A DNA stretch of 64,000 bases from Rhodovulum strictum (GCF_009649175.1 NZ_WJPO01000010.1:40059-104058), one strand, 5' to 3'. Numbered from the stretch's first letter, positions 24,405 to 33,491 are shown. A program made the numbers and translations. The notes: a model not told the origin generated them from the letters alone.

Positions 24405-25934
24405 GTGCGCGGTCCCCACAATATCGTCCGGCTGGTGCAGACGCTGGCCACGTTCGAGCGCACGGGCGCGAACCGCTTCGTGCTGGAGGCGATGGCAGCC
24501 CCCGCCAGCGTGCGCATCGCCGCGCGCATCCTGGGCTGGCCGTTCAAGGTGCTGGGCAAGAAGGGCGATCCCGAACAGCCCCCGGTGACGCGGGCGCTGA
24601 CGGCGCTGGGGCCGGCCTATATCAAGTTCGGCCAGATCCTCTCGACAAGGCCGGACGTGGTCGGCGACGATCTGGCGGTGCAGTTGCGCGTGTTGCAGGA
24701 CAGGCTGCCACCCTTCCCCATCGAGGTCGCGAAGGAAACCGTGGAGCTGGAGCTGGGGCGGCCGGCGGACGAGGTGTTTTCCGAGTTTTCCGAACCCATC
24801 GCCGCGGCCTCGATTGCGCAGGTGCACAAGGCGCGGGTGCGCGAGACCGGGGAAGAGGTCGCGGTCAAGGTGCTGCGGCCGAATATCGAGCGCGATTTCC
24901 GCAAGGATGTCGATGCGTTCTACCTGGCGGCCTCGACCATCGAGATCCTGGCGCCGTTTTCGCGGCGGCTGCGGCCGACCGACGTGATCGCGCATTTCGA
25001 CAGCGTGGTGGCGGGCGAGCTTGACCTGCGCATCGAGACGGCGGCGGCGGGCGAGTTCGCCGCGAATACCGAGGGCGATGCGGGCTTCGTCGTGCCGCGG
25101 GTGATCTGGCCGCTCTCGGCCAAGCGGGTGATGACACTGGGCTGGTGCGAGGGGGTGCCGATCGGCGACAACGCGGCGCTGGATGCCGCGGGCCATGACC
25201 GGCGGGTGCTGGGCGAGCGGGTGCTGTCGATGTTCCTGCGCCATGCGCTGCGCGACGGGTTCTTTCACGCCGACATGCACCAGGGCAACATGAAGGTCGC
25301 GGCGAACGGCGATATCCTGGTGTTCGATTTCGGCATCATGGGGCGGATCGACGAATACACGCGCCGGGTCTATGCCGAGATCCTGTTCGGCTTCATCCAG
25401 CGCAACTATCGCCGCGTGGCCGAGGTGCATTTCGAGGCGGGCTATGTCCCCGCCGACCGCGACATCGAGGAATTCGCGCAGGCGCTGCGCTCGGTGGGCG
25501 AGCCGATCTTCGGGATGGATGCCAGCCATATCTCGATGGCCAAGCTTCTGGCCTATCTGTTCGAGGTGACCGAACGCTTCGGCATGGCAACGCGCACCGA
25601 ACTGATCCTGCTCCAGCGGACCATGGTGGTGGTCGAGGGGGTGTCGCGTTCGCTGAACCCGTCGATCAACATCTGGGAAGTCGCCCGGCCCATCGTCGAG
25701 GATTACATCAAGCAGAATATCGGGCCCAAGGCGCTGGCGCGCGACCTTGTCCGCACGGCGCGGGTACTGGCACGCTTTGGCCCGCGGCTGCCCGAACTGG
25801 CCGAGGCTGCATTGATCCGCCAATCCAACCCCCAGCCCGAACCGGCGCCCGGCGCGGCATTGAAACCGGCGCTGTGGGCGGGGCTGGGTGCGTTGGCGGG
25901 CGGCGTGGCGGTGGCGCTGGCACTTCTGGTCTGA
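24405..25934 (+). CDS. ubiB: UbiB, ABC1/ADCK-family protein kinase-like protein of ubiquinone synthesis
   Basis: UbiB is an atypical kinase-like membrane-associated ATPase needed for coenzyme Q biosynthesis. The 509-residue protein uses the GTG at 24405, immediately after the ubiE stop. It has the KxGQ-type motif YIKFGQILSTRPD, an Ala-rich nucleotide loop (AAASIAQVHKA) and the catalytic HADMHQGN and VFDFGIMGRID. Two hydrophobic stretches at the very C-terminus (about residues 480-509) suit a membrane anchor. It converges with flgD only 6 bp away. Confidence 0.95.
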   Translation: MRGPHNIVRLVQTLATFERTGANRFVLEAMAAPASVRIAARILGWPFKVLGKKGDPEQPPVTRALTALGPAYIKFGQILSTRPDVVGDDLAVQLRVLQDRLPPFPIEVAKETVELELGRPADEVFSEFSEPIAAASIAQVHKARVRETGEEVAVKVLRPNIERDFRKDVDAFYLAASTIEILAPFSRRLRPTDVIAHFDSVVAGELDLRIETAAAGEFAANTEGDAGFVVPRVIWPLSAKRVMTLGWCEGVPIGDNAALDAAGHDRRVLGERVLSMFLRHALRDGFFHADMHQGNMKVAANGDILVFDFGIMGRIDEYTRRVYAEILFGFIQRNYRRVAEVHFEAGYVPADRDIEEFAQALRSVGEPIFGMDASHISMAKLLAYLFEVTERFGMATRTELILLQRTMVVVEGVSRSLNPSINIWEVARPIVEDYIKQNIGPKALARDLVRTARVLARFGPRLPELAEAALIRQSNPQPEPAPGAALKPALWAGLGALAGGVAVALALLV

Positions 25935-25940
25935 GGTGGC

Positions 25941-26606
25941 TCAGACGGGCTGGCGCAGGGCCGTGACATTGCCCGCCGACACCTCGCCGCCACCCTGGAA
26001 GACCAGCTTGATGCCGCTTGCGTCGCTGCGAACCTCGGTGATCGGGGCATAGATCTCGGCCGAGGCTTCCGCGATGCGCGCCCCTTCCAGGAAGCTTTCG
26101 ACCACGAAACTGTAGCGGCCCGTCGGCAGCATCGCCCCGTCCTGGCCGATGCCCGACCATTGCACCGGCGCCCCGTCGGTGCTGATCGGCAGGCGCTGGA
26201 CCTCGCGGCCACTGGCATTGCGCACGACAAGCTGGGCGCTGTCGGCCGATGGCGTGGGACTGGGCAGGACCGTGACGGGCTCGCCCGTGAACTGCGCGGG
26301 CAGCGCCGCGCGCCCCTCCATCCCGACCCAGCTGCCATATTGCGCAAGACCCGCGCCGCCAAGGTTCTCGGTCAGCTTCTTCAACAGGTCATTGGTGCGC
26401 ACCTGCTGTTCCACCCCGGAAAAGGTCGCAAGCTGCACCGCGTAATCGGCCGAATCGATCGGATTAAGCGGATCCTGGTTGCGCATCTGCACGGTCAGCA
26501 TCTTGAGAAATGTCTCGAAATCGCTGCTGATGGCAGCGGCCTTGGCACTGGGCGAGCCCGCGGTGGTGGCGGCGGTGGCGGCGGTCGGATAGGTCACACT
26601 GGTCAT
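25941..26606 (-). CDS. flgD: Flagellar hook assembly scaffold FlgD
   Basis: FlgD caps the growing hook and is absent from the finished flagellum. The 221-residue protein shows the N-terminal FlgD signature FLKMLTVQMRNQDPLNPIDS and a C-terminal Ig/tudor-like half with GRYSFVVE. The ATG at 26606 is preceded by AAGGAG at proper spacing; a GTG three codons upstream would be too close to it. It follows fliK on the same strand by 15 bp and is the distal gene of this pair. Confidence 0.93.
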   Translation of the reverse strand: MTSVTYPTAATAATTAGSPSAKAAAISSDFETFLKMLTVQMRNQDPLNPIDSADYAVQLATFSGVEQQVRTNDLLKKLTENLGGAGLAQYGSWVGMEGRAALPAQFTGEPVTVLPSPTPSADSAQLVVRNASGREVQRLPISTDGAPVQWSGIGQDGAMLPTGRYSFVVESFLEGARIAEASAEIYAPITEVRSDASGIKLVFQGGGEVSAGNVTALRQPV

Positions 26607-26621
26607 CTGGATCACTCCTTG

Positions 26622-28316
26622 TCAAAGGCGCAGGTCGAGCCCGCCGGACGCCGCGACCCGACGAGAGGGCGCACCGTCGAGGGCGGCGATCGGGGCACCG
26701 TCCTCGCCCTCGGTCCCGGCGATGGCGAGGGAACCCGGCGCCGGGCCCTGCCGCGCGCCCTTGCCCCGGAAATCAAGCACGACCTCGCCATAGCCAAGCT
26801 CGCGCATCGCATTGCCCAGAAGGTCGGCATGGCGGCGCATCAGTTCGAGCGTATCGCCGCGCTCGGCGTTGATCGTCACGGTGATCCCGTGCTCGCCCGG
26901 GGCAAGCGTCAGGCGCACCCGGCCCAGTTCCTCGGGGCTCAGCGTCAATTCCACCGCGCCATCGGCAGAGCGATGCAGCGCCTCCGCCATGGTCCGCATC
27001 GCAGGACGCGGAGCCTCGGCAAGCTGCGGAGCGGGGGCGGCAGAGCGGGGCGCGTCGGTCAGTGGCCGGTCGCTCACCGGCGCATCGCCGCGCGCAGTGG
27101 TTTCGGATATGCCGGGCTCGCCGGATGACGCGATGGCGCGCGTTGGATCGGTCGCGGCGCCGTCCTGCGCCGGGGGCGTCGCGGCAACGGGCGTGGCTGT
27201 GGCCTCGGCCCGGACACCGGGGCCCGCCGGGGGCGGCAGGTCGGCAGGCTGGGCCGCGCGGATCGAGCGTGCATCGCGCCGGTTGAGCACAAGATCGCCC
27301 TCGGCGGCAAGTGCCGGGCGCAACACCGCCGCCGGGGTTTCCGGGCCTGTCGCCCCGGGAACACCCGGCCTCGCAAGGCGCGGGTCGGCGTCAGGAGACG
27401 AATCTTCGATGGCGGGCGGGTTTGTCCTTTGGGGGCTATCCGGCGCAGCAAGGTCAGTTGGCAGAGCCGGCGCCGCACGGACTTCCGATTGCTGCGGCAT
27501 CCCGGCCTGGGGCGGAGCACCATGGGACGGTACCGGGAACGGGACGGCACCTGCTTCTGCGCGCGTCGGAACCGGGATACCGGCATCGGCGGCATTCCAT
27601 GACGCCGCCTCGGGACCGCGGGTCACCGCGGGCGGGGCTGCCACGACCGACGCCGGAGCCGGGCCAGACTCTCCCACAGGGACGCGATCAGGGGCAACCG
27701 CGCGATCCGGAGGGGTGGGCAATGAAGGCCCCACCGCGCCCCGGGGAAGCGACGCGGCCGCGGGAATCGGCCGGGCAGCGGTCTCGTTCGCGGGAGGGGT
27801 CCGGATTGCGGGATCGGCCACGGGACTCACCCGGACAGCGGGCTCCGCTGCGGGAAGCGTCCGCGCAGCGGTCTCGATCACGCCAGGGGTCCGGACGGCG
27901 GGACCGGGCAGAACCGCAGCGATGGCCGCTTCGGGCACAATCGCTGTCGCTTCGGCATCCTCGTCAGCGGGAGCGCCGATCTCCAGGGTCTCGCCCACAG
28001 GTTCCAAGTCAACCGGCCTCTCGGCAGGGGGAACGGCAAGGCCCTGCGCGGCAATCTCGGCCGCTAGGCGCGTGCCGGTTTCGGCCGGGCGCCATCGCGC
28101 AAGATCGCCAGGCGTGCCGCCCGCGATCAGATGGTCGGGAAGCACAACCGCCGCCCTGACCGCACCGGGCGGACCGGCAGGCACGCTGTCTGCGCCCTCG
28201 GCGAAGGCCACCAGAAAGGCGCCGGGTTCGGCCGACATCGCCGCGCCGGGGCGGGCCGTGTCGGCCTGCGCGGTCGGGCCACCCTGGGCGGGGTCGATAA
28301 GGGGAAATATCTGCAT
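26622..28316 (-). CDS. fliK: Flagellar hook-length control protein FliK
   Basis: FliK measures hook length and triggers the export switch through FlhB. The 564-residue protein has a long Pro/Ala-rich variable region and a C-terminal domain of FliK type (ELTLSPEELGRVRLTLAPGE ... LRRHADLLGNAMRELGY). The start is uncertain: the ATG at 28316 gives MQIFPLIDPAQ; an ATG at 28355 and a TTG at 28364 are in frame. The rightward reading frame over the same bases is an antisense product of high GC. The pairing with flgD supports the assignment. Confidence 0.88.
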   Translation of the reverse strand: MQIFPLIDPAQGGPTAQADTARPGAAMSAEPGAFLVAFAEGADSVPAGPPGAVRAAVVLPDHLIAGGTPGDLARWRPAETGTRLAAEIAAQGLAVPPAERPVDLEPVGETLEIGAPADEDAEATAIVPEAAIAAVLPGPAVRTPGVIETAARTLPAAEPAVRVSPVADPAIRTPPANETAARPIPAAASLPRGAVGPSLPTPPDRAVAPDRVPVGESGPAPASVVAAPPAVTRGPEAASWNAADAGIPVPTRAEAGAVPFPVPSHGAPPQAGMPQQSEVRAAPALPTDLAAPDSPQRTNPPAIEDSSPDADPRLARPGVPGATGPETPAAVLRPALAAEGDLVLNRRDARSIRAAQPADLPPPAGPGVRAEATATPVAATPPAQDGAATDPTRAIASSGEPGISETTARGDAPVSDRPLTDAPRSAAPAPQLAEAPRPAMRTMAEALHRSADGAVELTLSPEELGRVRLTLAPGEHGITVTINAERGDTLELMRRHADLLGNAMRELGYGEVVLDFRGKGARQGPAPGSLAIAGTEGEDGAPIAALDGAPSRRVAASGGLDLRL

Positions 28317-28368
28317 GTGCTTCGCCGGACTTCTGCCACTGGTCTTCGTCACCATGGCCGACAATCGG

Positions 28369-28389
28369 TTACCGCTTCTTTACCGCTTG
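28369..28389. repeat. Tandem 9-bp repeat in the fliK-flgJ divergent promoter region
   Basis: The sequence TTACCGCTT occurs twice separated by two bases (28369-28377 and 28380-28388). This makes a TTAC-N7-TTAC arrangement that resembles, with two mismatches, the TTAA-N7-TTAA CtrA box. An 11-bp period places both copies on one face of the helix, which suits an operator. The identity of the binding protein is unknown. Confidence 0.4.
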
Positions 28390-28433
28390 CCCGGCATAAC
28401 CGGAATAACGACTCGCAATTTAGGTATATTGCC

Positions 28434-28727
28434 ATGCTTCCACCCCTCACGGCGCCCACCGGCGTCCGGACCCACGGCCAGACCCACAGCTTGCAGGAAA
28501 CGCGCCTGCGCGAGGCTGCACAAAAGCTAGAGGCGCAGTTCCTGGCCGAGATGCTGAAACATGCGGGCCTTGGCGAAAGCCAGGGCGCGTTCACCGGCGG
28601 CGCGGGCGAGGCGCAGTTCGCCTCGTTCCTGCGCGAGGCGCAGGCCGGCGAGATGGCGCGCGCGGGGGGAATCGGTCTGGCGGAACGCCTGTTCGAGGCA
28701 CTGAAGGAGCGGGCCGATGGAAAATGA
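28434..28727 (+). CDS. FlgJ-like rod-binding protein (rod-binding domain only)
   Basis: The 97-residue product resembles the N-terminal rod-capping domain of FlgJ: LREAAQKLEAQFLAEMLKHA, followed by a GGAGEAQFASFLREAQA segment. The muramidase domain found in enterobacterial FlgJ is absent, the usual situation in alphaproteobacteria. The ATG at 28434 has only a weak AGG upstream. It overlaps the following flgN-like gene by 11 bp and diverges from fliK. Confidence 0.82.
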   Translation: MLPPLTAPTGVRTHGQTHSLQETRLREAAQKLEAQFLAEMLKHAGLGESQGAFTGGAGEAQFASFLREAQAGEMARAGGIGLAERLFEALKERADGK

Positions 28728-29058
28728 TGCCCTCGAAGACCTGCTGATGCGCGAGTCAGAGGCGCTGCGCCGGGCCGATTTCGCGGCCCTGACCGTGATC
28801 GTAGACGAGAAGGAGCGGCTGGTGGCCGAACTGTCGGCGGAGCCCGGGGCGGATGCCGACACCGACCGGCTGGCGCGGCTGCGGGCGCTGGCCGAACGCA
28901 ATGCCGAACTGCTGGACGCGGTGCGGCGCGGCATCGACAGCGCGGCCGAGGCCCTGCGCCGCGCACGCGAACCGGCCCCCCCGCTCAGCACCTATGACCA
29001 GAGCGGACAGTGCAGCCCGATCGGGGCCACACAAGGGTCGCTGACCCGCCGCGCCTAG
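28717..29058 (+). CDS. FlgN-like flagellar chaperone
   Basis: The 113-residue protein is largely helical with heptad character at residues 5-75 and ends with STYDQSGQ ... GSLTRRA, a tail I associate with alphaproteobacterial FlgN-type proteins. FlgN chaperones the hook-associated proteins FlgK and FlgL, both encoded in this window. The 11-bp overlap with the flgJ-like gene indicates co-translation. The assignment rests on size, helicity, tail and context. Confidence 0.7.
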   Translation: MENDALEDLLMRESEALRRADFAALTVIVDEKERLVAELSAEPGADADTDRLARLRALAERNAELLDAVRRGIDSAAEALRRAREPAPPLSTYDQSGQCSPIGATQGSLTRRA

Positions 29059-29099
29059 GCCCTAATTCGGCCAAGGCGCCCCGGTAATACCTTGTTCCG

Positions 29100-29115
29100 T
29101 TAGCTGCCGCTTAAC
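29100..29115 (+). promoter_or_regulatory. CtrA-like box upstream of flagellin
   Basis: The sequence TTAGCTGCCGCTTAAC fits the CtrA consensus TTAA-N7-TTAAC with one mismatch. It lies about 150 bp upstream of the flagellin ATG. A TTAA followed 14 bp later by GTCGGGAT (29130-29137) also loosely resembles a sigma-28 promoter, so the two readings overlap. Confidence 0.55.
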
Positions 29116-29263
29116 CCGGACCTGAAATGGTCGGGATGCGCCCAGAACCAGGGCGGCACGGCACGGGACCTTCCGCAGCCGTAGCGGTCAGAAAACCTTC
29201 GATCGTCGTGCCGCGACGGGAATCACATGGCGCAAAGCGCCGCATGCAAGGAAGGACCAACCC

Positions 29264-30475
29264 ATGTCCAGTATCGTCACCAACACCGGCGCGATGGTCG
29301 CGCTGCAAACTCTCAAGGGCATCAACTCGAACCTCGCCAAGGTGCAATCGGAAATCTCGACCGGCAAGTCGATCGACTCGGCCAAGGACAACTCTGCCGT
29401 CTGGGCCATCTCCAAGACGATGGAAGCCGACGTGTCGGGCTTCAAGAAGATCTCCGACGGCCTGTCGGTCGCCGAATCGACCGTGTCGGTGGCGCGCAAC
29501 GCCGCGGAATCGATCACCGGCCTTCTGACCCAGATGAAGGATCAGATTGTCCAGGCAAAGGGTGCTGCGAACGACGGCGAGCGCACCAAGATCCAGGCCA
29601 ACGTTGCGGCGCTGCGCGATCAGGTCGCGTCGGTGGTCGGGGCGGCCCAGTTCAACGGCGTGAACCTGATCGACAACACCGCCGGGACGATGGAAGTCCT
29701 GTCCTCGCTGAACCGGGACTCGGCCGGTCTGGTGACCTCGGCCAAGATCGACGTTGCCTCTCAGGATCTGTCGATCGGTGCTTATGTGGCCAAGGCGGCC
29801 TTTACCGGTACGAACGGCGTGTCGACCAACGAGGACGCCGCCGCCTTCTCGCTGGACAACGGTGGCGGCACCGACGACATCATCATCGTCGATGCGACCT
29901 ATGCCGAAGGCGACAGCATCAGCGTGCGGATCGGCGACAAGACGGTGACGCACACCTTCTCGGCCAGCGACATCGCGGCAGGTAACACCCCCGAGGACAT
30001 CGCCGCGCTTTCGCTGAAATCCAAGATCGAGGCTCTCGGCATCAGCGGCCTCGATGTGGCCTATGACAGCGGCAGCCCCGGCACGCTGTCTCTCACGAAC
30101 AACGGCGCGAACGACCTGTCGGTGAGCATGCAGTTCAAGAATGCCGGCTCGGGTGGTCTGGGCGGTCTGTCGGCCATCGACGTGTCGACAGCTGGCGGTG
30201 CCACCAATGCGCTGGCCTCGATCGACGGCCTGATCAGGACCGCGATCGACGCGGGCGCCGCCTTCGGCACCTCGCAGAACCAGCTCGAGACCCAGAACAA
30301 CTTCGTCGGCAAGCTGATGGACTCGATGAAGACCGGGATCGGCGCGATGGTCGATGCCGACATGGAGGCGGTCTCGGCCCGACTCCAGGCTCTGCAGGTG
30401 CAGCAGCAGCTGGCCACCCAGTCGCTGTCGATCGCAAACCAGGGGCCGCAGAACATCCTGTCGCTCTTCCGCTAA
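29264..30475 (+). CDS. fliC: Flagellin
   Basis: Flagellin polymerises into the filament. The 403-residue protein starts MSSIVTNTGAMVALQTLKGI and has conserved D0/D1 helices at both ends (residues about 1-140 and 310-403), including QSEISTGKSIDSAKDNSAVW. The middle third is variable. The C-terminus NQGPQNILSLFR is typical of alphaproteobacterial flagellins. AAGGAAGGA precedes the ATG. The flaF and flbT genes follow, the usual regulators of flagellin synthesis in this group. Confidence 0.96.
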   Translation: MSSIVTNTGAMVALQTLKGINSNLAKVQSEISTGKSIDSAKDNSAVWAISKTMEADVSGFKKISDGLSVAESTVSVARNAAESITGLLTQMKDQIVQAKGAANDGERTKIQANVAALRDQVASVVGAAQFNGVNLIDNTAGTMEVLSSLNRDSAGLVTSAKIDVASQDLSIGAYVAKAAFTGTNGVSTNEDAAAFSLDNGGGTDDIIIVDATYAEGDSISVRIGDKTVTHTFSASDIAAGNTPEDIAALSLKSKIEALGISGLDVAYDSGSPGTLSLTNNGANDLSVSMQFKNAGSGGLGGLSAIDVSTAGGATNALASIDGLIRTAIDAGAAFGTSQNQLETQNNFVGKLMDSMKTGIGAMVDADMEAVSARLQALQVQQQLATQSLSIANQGPQNILSLFR

Positions 30476-30484
30476 GGGCAAGGC

Positions 30485-30509
30485 GGGGCCGGGGAAAATC
30501 CCCGGCCCC
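30485..30509. terminator. Perfect hairpin downstream of flagellin
   Basis: GGGGCCGGGGA-AAA-TCCCCGGCCCC is a perfect 11-bp stem with a 3-nt loop, 10 bp past the fliC stop. No T run follows, so it may reduce read-through into flaF and protect the fliC transcript from 3' decay rather than terminate fully. Confidence 0.65.
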
Positions 30510-30552
30510 ATCCCTCGCGATCTAGCCCCCTCTCAGAACGGAAGGACAGACA

Positions 30553-30933
30553 GTGACAGCCCTGCATTTGGCCCAACAGGCCTATTCCGCCCCCACCCAG
30601 GCCCGCACCCGCCCTCCCCGCGCCACCGAATACGCGGCCTTCGCCCGCGTCACCGCCCGGATCAAGGCCGCCGATACGGGATCGGCCCGGGACTTCCCCG
30701 CCCTTGTGGCCGCGCTTGACGAGAACAGGAAACTCTGGCGCCTGCTGGCCATCGACGTGGCCGACCGCGACAACAGCCTGCCCCGCGACCTGCGCGCGCG
30801 CATCTTCTACCTGTACGAATTCACCGACCATCACACGTCCAGGGTACTTGCCTGCCATGCCGATACCGGCCCGCTGGTCGAGATCAACACCGCGATCATG
30901 CGTGGCCTCGCCAAGTCGGAGGCCGTGGCATGA
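30553..30933 (+). CDS. flaF: Flagellar biosynthesis regulator FlaF
   Basis: FlaF is needed for flagellin synthesis or secretion and acts opposite FlbT in Caulobacter. The 126-residue protein contains the family features QAYSAPTQARTRPPRATEYAAF and LWRLLAIDVADRDNSLP, then RARIFYLYEF. Translation starts at a GTG preceded by GGAAGGA. It overlaps flbT by 4 bp and follows the fliC hairpin. The order fliC-flaF-flbT is standard for alphaproteobacteria. Confidence 0.93.
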   Translation: MTALHLAQQAYSAPTQARTRPPRATEYAAFARVTARIKAADTGSARDFPALVAALDENRKLWRLLAIDVADRDNSLPRDLRARIFYLYEFTDHHTSRVLACHADTGPLVEINTAIMRGLAKSEAVA

Positions 30934-31337
30934 GCGGTCTTGTCCTGAAACTTGGCCCAAAGGAACGGGTCCTGATCAATGGCGCCGTGATCGAGAACGG
31001 CGACCGCCGCACCCGGCTGGCAATCAAGACACCCAACGCCAACATCCTGCGCCTGCGCGACGCGATCCACCCCGAAGAGGTGAATACGCCGGTGCGCCGT
31101 GTCTGCTACATGGCCCAACTCGTGCTGTCGGGCGATTCCCTACCCGAAGACCTGCGCCCGCAACTCTTGCGTGGGATCGAACAGCTCAGCCAGGTGCTGA
31201 CCGACCATGACAGCCGCACCCAGCTGACCCTGGCCACCCATGCGGTGCTGACGGCGGAATACTACCAGGCGCTGAAGGCGTTGCGCAGCCTGCTGCCGCG
31301 CGAGGAACGCCTTCTGGCGGGCACGAGGCCGTCGTGA
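30930..31337 (+). CDS. flbT: Flagellin mRNA regulator FlbT
   Basis: FlbT post-transcriptionally represses flagellin by binding the 5' leader of fliC mRNA and promoting decay. The 135-residue protein starts MSGLVLKLGPKERVLINGAV and contains NILRLRDAIHPEEVNTPVRR, both typical of the family. It overlaps flaF and the following DUF1217 gene by 4 bp each. A likely target is the 150-bp region upstream of fliC in this same cluster. Confidence 0.93.
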   Translation: MSGLVLKLGPKERVLINGAVIENGDRRTRLAIKTPNANILRLRDAIHPEEVNTPVRRVCYMAQLVLSGDSLPEDLRPQLLRGIEQLSQVLTDHDSRTQLTLATHAVLTAEYYQALKALRSLLPREERLLAGTRPS

Positions 31338-32125
31338 GCTTTCAGCCGATCCTGCCCATCGGCGGCTATGCCGGCTGGCGCTTCCTCGAACGCACGATGG
31401 AACGCCAGCAGGAAGTGTTCAACAAGTCCGCCACGGTGAAACGCGATCTTGACTATTTCGCCGAGAAGATCGGCAAGGTCAAAAGCGCCGATGAGGTGGT
31501 CTCGGACTACCGGCTGCTGAAGGTGGCCCTTGGCGCATTCGGGTTGCAGGACGATATCGGCTCGAAATTCTTCATCCGCAAGGTGCTGTCCGAGGGCACC
31601 AGCGCCAATGACGCGCTGGCCAACAAGCTGGCCGACAAGAGCTATTTCAAGCTCGCCGATGCGTTCGGCTTCGGCGGATCCGGCCCCCCGCACACCCAGG
31701 AGCCGGGCTTTGCCGACAAGATCGCCAAGGCCTATCGCGAGCGCAGCTTCGAGGTGGCGGTGGGCGAGCAGAACAACGACATGCGCCTGGCACTGAACAT
31801 CGGCCGGGATCTTGGCGAGATCGCCGGGAACGACTCGAGCGACCGGGCGAAGTGGTTCAGCGTGCTGGGCTCGGGTCCGATGCGGCAGGTCTTCGACAAG
31901 GCGTTCGGCCTGCCCACCGCATTCGCCGCGATAGACCTCGATCGGCAGGTCGAGGTCTATCGCGAAAAGGCCAAGGCGATGTTCGGCAGTTCCGAGGCGG
32001 CGCAGTTCACCGACCCGGACAAGCGGGACAAGCTGATCAAGATGTTCCTGATCCGCAGCGAGATCGCCTCGGGCTTCGGCGGATCCAGTCCGGCGCAGAC
32101 CGCCCTGACATTGCTGCGCCGCTGA
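31334..32125 (+). CDS. DUF1217 family flagellar-cluster protein
   Basis: The 263-residue protein resembles DUF1217, a family of unknown function found in alphaproteobacterial flagellar clusters. Seen directly: GWRFLERTMERQQEVFNKSA near the N-terminus, repeated helical blocks containing FFIRKVLSEG and a second similar unit near residue 215, and no signal peptide. The 4-bp overlap with flbT puts it in the fliC-flaF-flbT unit. A role in flagellin or filament-related assembly is only an inference from location. Confidence 0.78.
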   Translation: MSFQPILPIGGYAGWRFLERTMERQQEVFNKSATVKRDLDYFAEKIGKVKSADEVVSDYRLLKVALGAFGLQDDIGSKFFIRKVLSEGTSANDALANKLADKSYFKLADAFGFGGSGPPHTQEPGFADKIAKAYRERSFEVAVGEQNNDMRLALNIGRDLGEIAGNDSSDRAKWFSVLGSGPMRQVFDKAFGLPTAFAAIDLDRQVEVYREKAKAMFGSSEAAQFTDPDKRDKLIKMFLIRSEIASGFGGSSPAQTALTLLRR

Positions 32126-32141
32126 GGCAGGTCCGGCGGGA

Positions 32142-33491
32142 TCACCCTTGCAAGACGGGACGGCCGGTCAGGTCCGCTGCCGCCAGCACCTGGGCGAGGC
32201 GGGCGAAGCTCGCCTCCACCCCGCCCGGCGCGTCTTCGGACAGGAAGGCATCGAGCCCGGGCCAGACCTTGATCGCGGCGTCGATCTCGGGGTCGGATCC
32301 CGCAGCATAGAGACCGGCCTGGATCATCATCTCGGCGCGGTCATAGGCACCCAGCAACCGGCGGGCGCGGGCGATCTGGGCGTTCTCGGGGCCGCTGGCC
32401 GCCCGCGGCAAACTGCGCGAGACCGAACGCAGAAGATCAACCGCCGGGAACCGCCCGCGTTCCGCGATACGCCGGTCAAGCACCACATGGCCATCAAGGA
32501 CACCGCGCAGGATGTCGGCGACAGGCTCGTCCATGTCGGAACCCGCCACGAGAACCGAGAAAACGGCGGTGATGTCGCCCGCCCCCTCGGCCCCTGGCCC
32601 GGCGCGTTCGGCGAGCGCCATGATCGCCTGCGCCGTCGAGGGCGGATAGCCGCGCAGCGCCGCCGGTTCAGAGGCGGCAAGCGCGAGTTCGCGATGCGCC
32701 TCGGCGAAGCGGGTGACTGAATCGGCAAGGAACAGCACATGGTTGCCCTCGTCGCGGAAATGCTCGGCCACCGCCATTGCCGCCCAGGCCGCCCGACGGC
32801 GCACCATCGGCGACTGGTCCGAGGTTGCCGCGACGATCACCGAGCGCGCCATGCCCTCGGGGCCGAGGACGTGGGAAATGAACTCGCCCACCTCGCGGCC
32901 GCGCTCGCCGACCATGGCGATCACCGCCATGTCGGCCTGCACGCCGCGCGCAAGCTTGGCCAGCAATGTCGACTTGCCCACACCGGAGCCCGCGAACAGC
33001 CCGATCCGCTGGCCGCGCACGATCGGCAACAACGTGTCGAAGGCGGCAAGCCCGGTGCCCAGGCGCGGGCCAAGTCCCCGGCGTGCGGTCGCAAGCGGCG
33101 GGGCGGCGCGCAGCGGCCGAAACTCGGGCCCCGGCATCAGCGGGCGCCCGTCAAGCGGCTGACCGAACGGATCGACGACCCGGCCAAGCCAGCCGCGATG
33201 GGGCGCAATCTCGCCCGGGCCCAGAAGCACCACGCGGTCCCCCACCGACAATCCCTCGGGCGTGCCGTCTGGCAGCACGGTCACGGCCCCCTCGGCCAGC
33301 GCCAGCACCTCGCCCCGTCGGCGCACGCCGCGGCCATGCCGGATCTCGACCAGATCACCCAGCCCCGCCTCGGCCGAAAGCCCCGCAACGGTCACCGTGC
33401 CGCTGCCTGCCGCGATCACCCGGCCGACCGCGCGGATCGGCTTCAGCGCGGCGATTCGGGCCTGCAGGGCATCGAAGGGACGGTCGGTCAT
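32142..33491 (-). CDS. fliI: Flagellum-specific ATPase FliI
   Basis: FliI is the hexameric ATPase that energises substrate unloading at the flagellar export gate. The 449-residue protein has Walker A GSGVGKST (residues 168-175), GERGREVGEFI and Walker B region LFLADSVTRFAEAHRE. The ATG at 33491 matches the family's length; the same frame stays open to 34949, but that extension is antisense to flgB, flgC, fliE and fliQ and has no resemblance to FliI. It diverges from flgB. Confidence 0.96.
   Translation of the reverse strand: MTDRPFDALQARIAALKPIRAVGRVIAAGSGTVTVAGLSAEAGLGDLVEIRHGRGVRRRGEVLALAEGAVTVLPDGTPEGLSVGDRVVLLGPGEIAPHRGWLGRVVDPFGQPLDGRPLMPGPEFRPLRAAPPLATARRGLGPRLGTGLAAFDTLLPIVRGQRIGLFAGSGVGKSTLLAKLARGVQADMAVIAMVGERGREVGEFISHVLGPEGMARSVIVAATSDQSPMVRRRAAWAAMAVAEHFRDEGNHVLFLADSVTRFAEAHRELALAASEPAALRGYPPSTAQAIMALAERAGPGAEGAGDITAVFSVLVAGSDMDEPVADILRGVLDGHVVLDRRIAERGRFPAVDLLRSVSRSLPRAASGPENAQIARARRLLGAYDRAEMMIQAGLYAAGSDPEIDAAIKVWPGLDAFLSEDAPGGVEASFARLAQVLAAADLTGRPVLQG

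Noticed and set aside
26812..28530. A 572-codon rightward frame opposite fliK
   Set aside because: Low-complexity Gly/Ala/Arg product from a high-GC antisense frame. The leftward frame has a genuine FliK C-terminal domain.
29111..29137. Sigma-28 promoter for flagellin
   Set aside because: The -35-like TTAA and -10-like GTCGGGAT are weak and their spacing is short; the same bases fit a CtrA box better.
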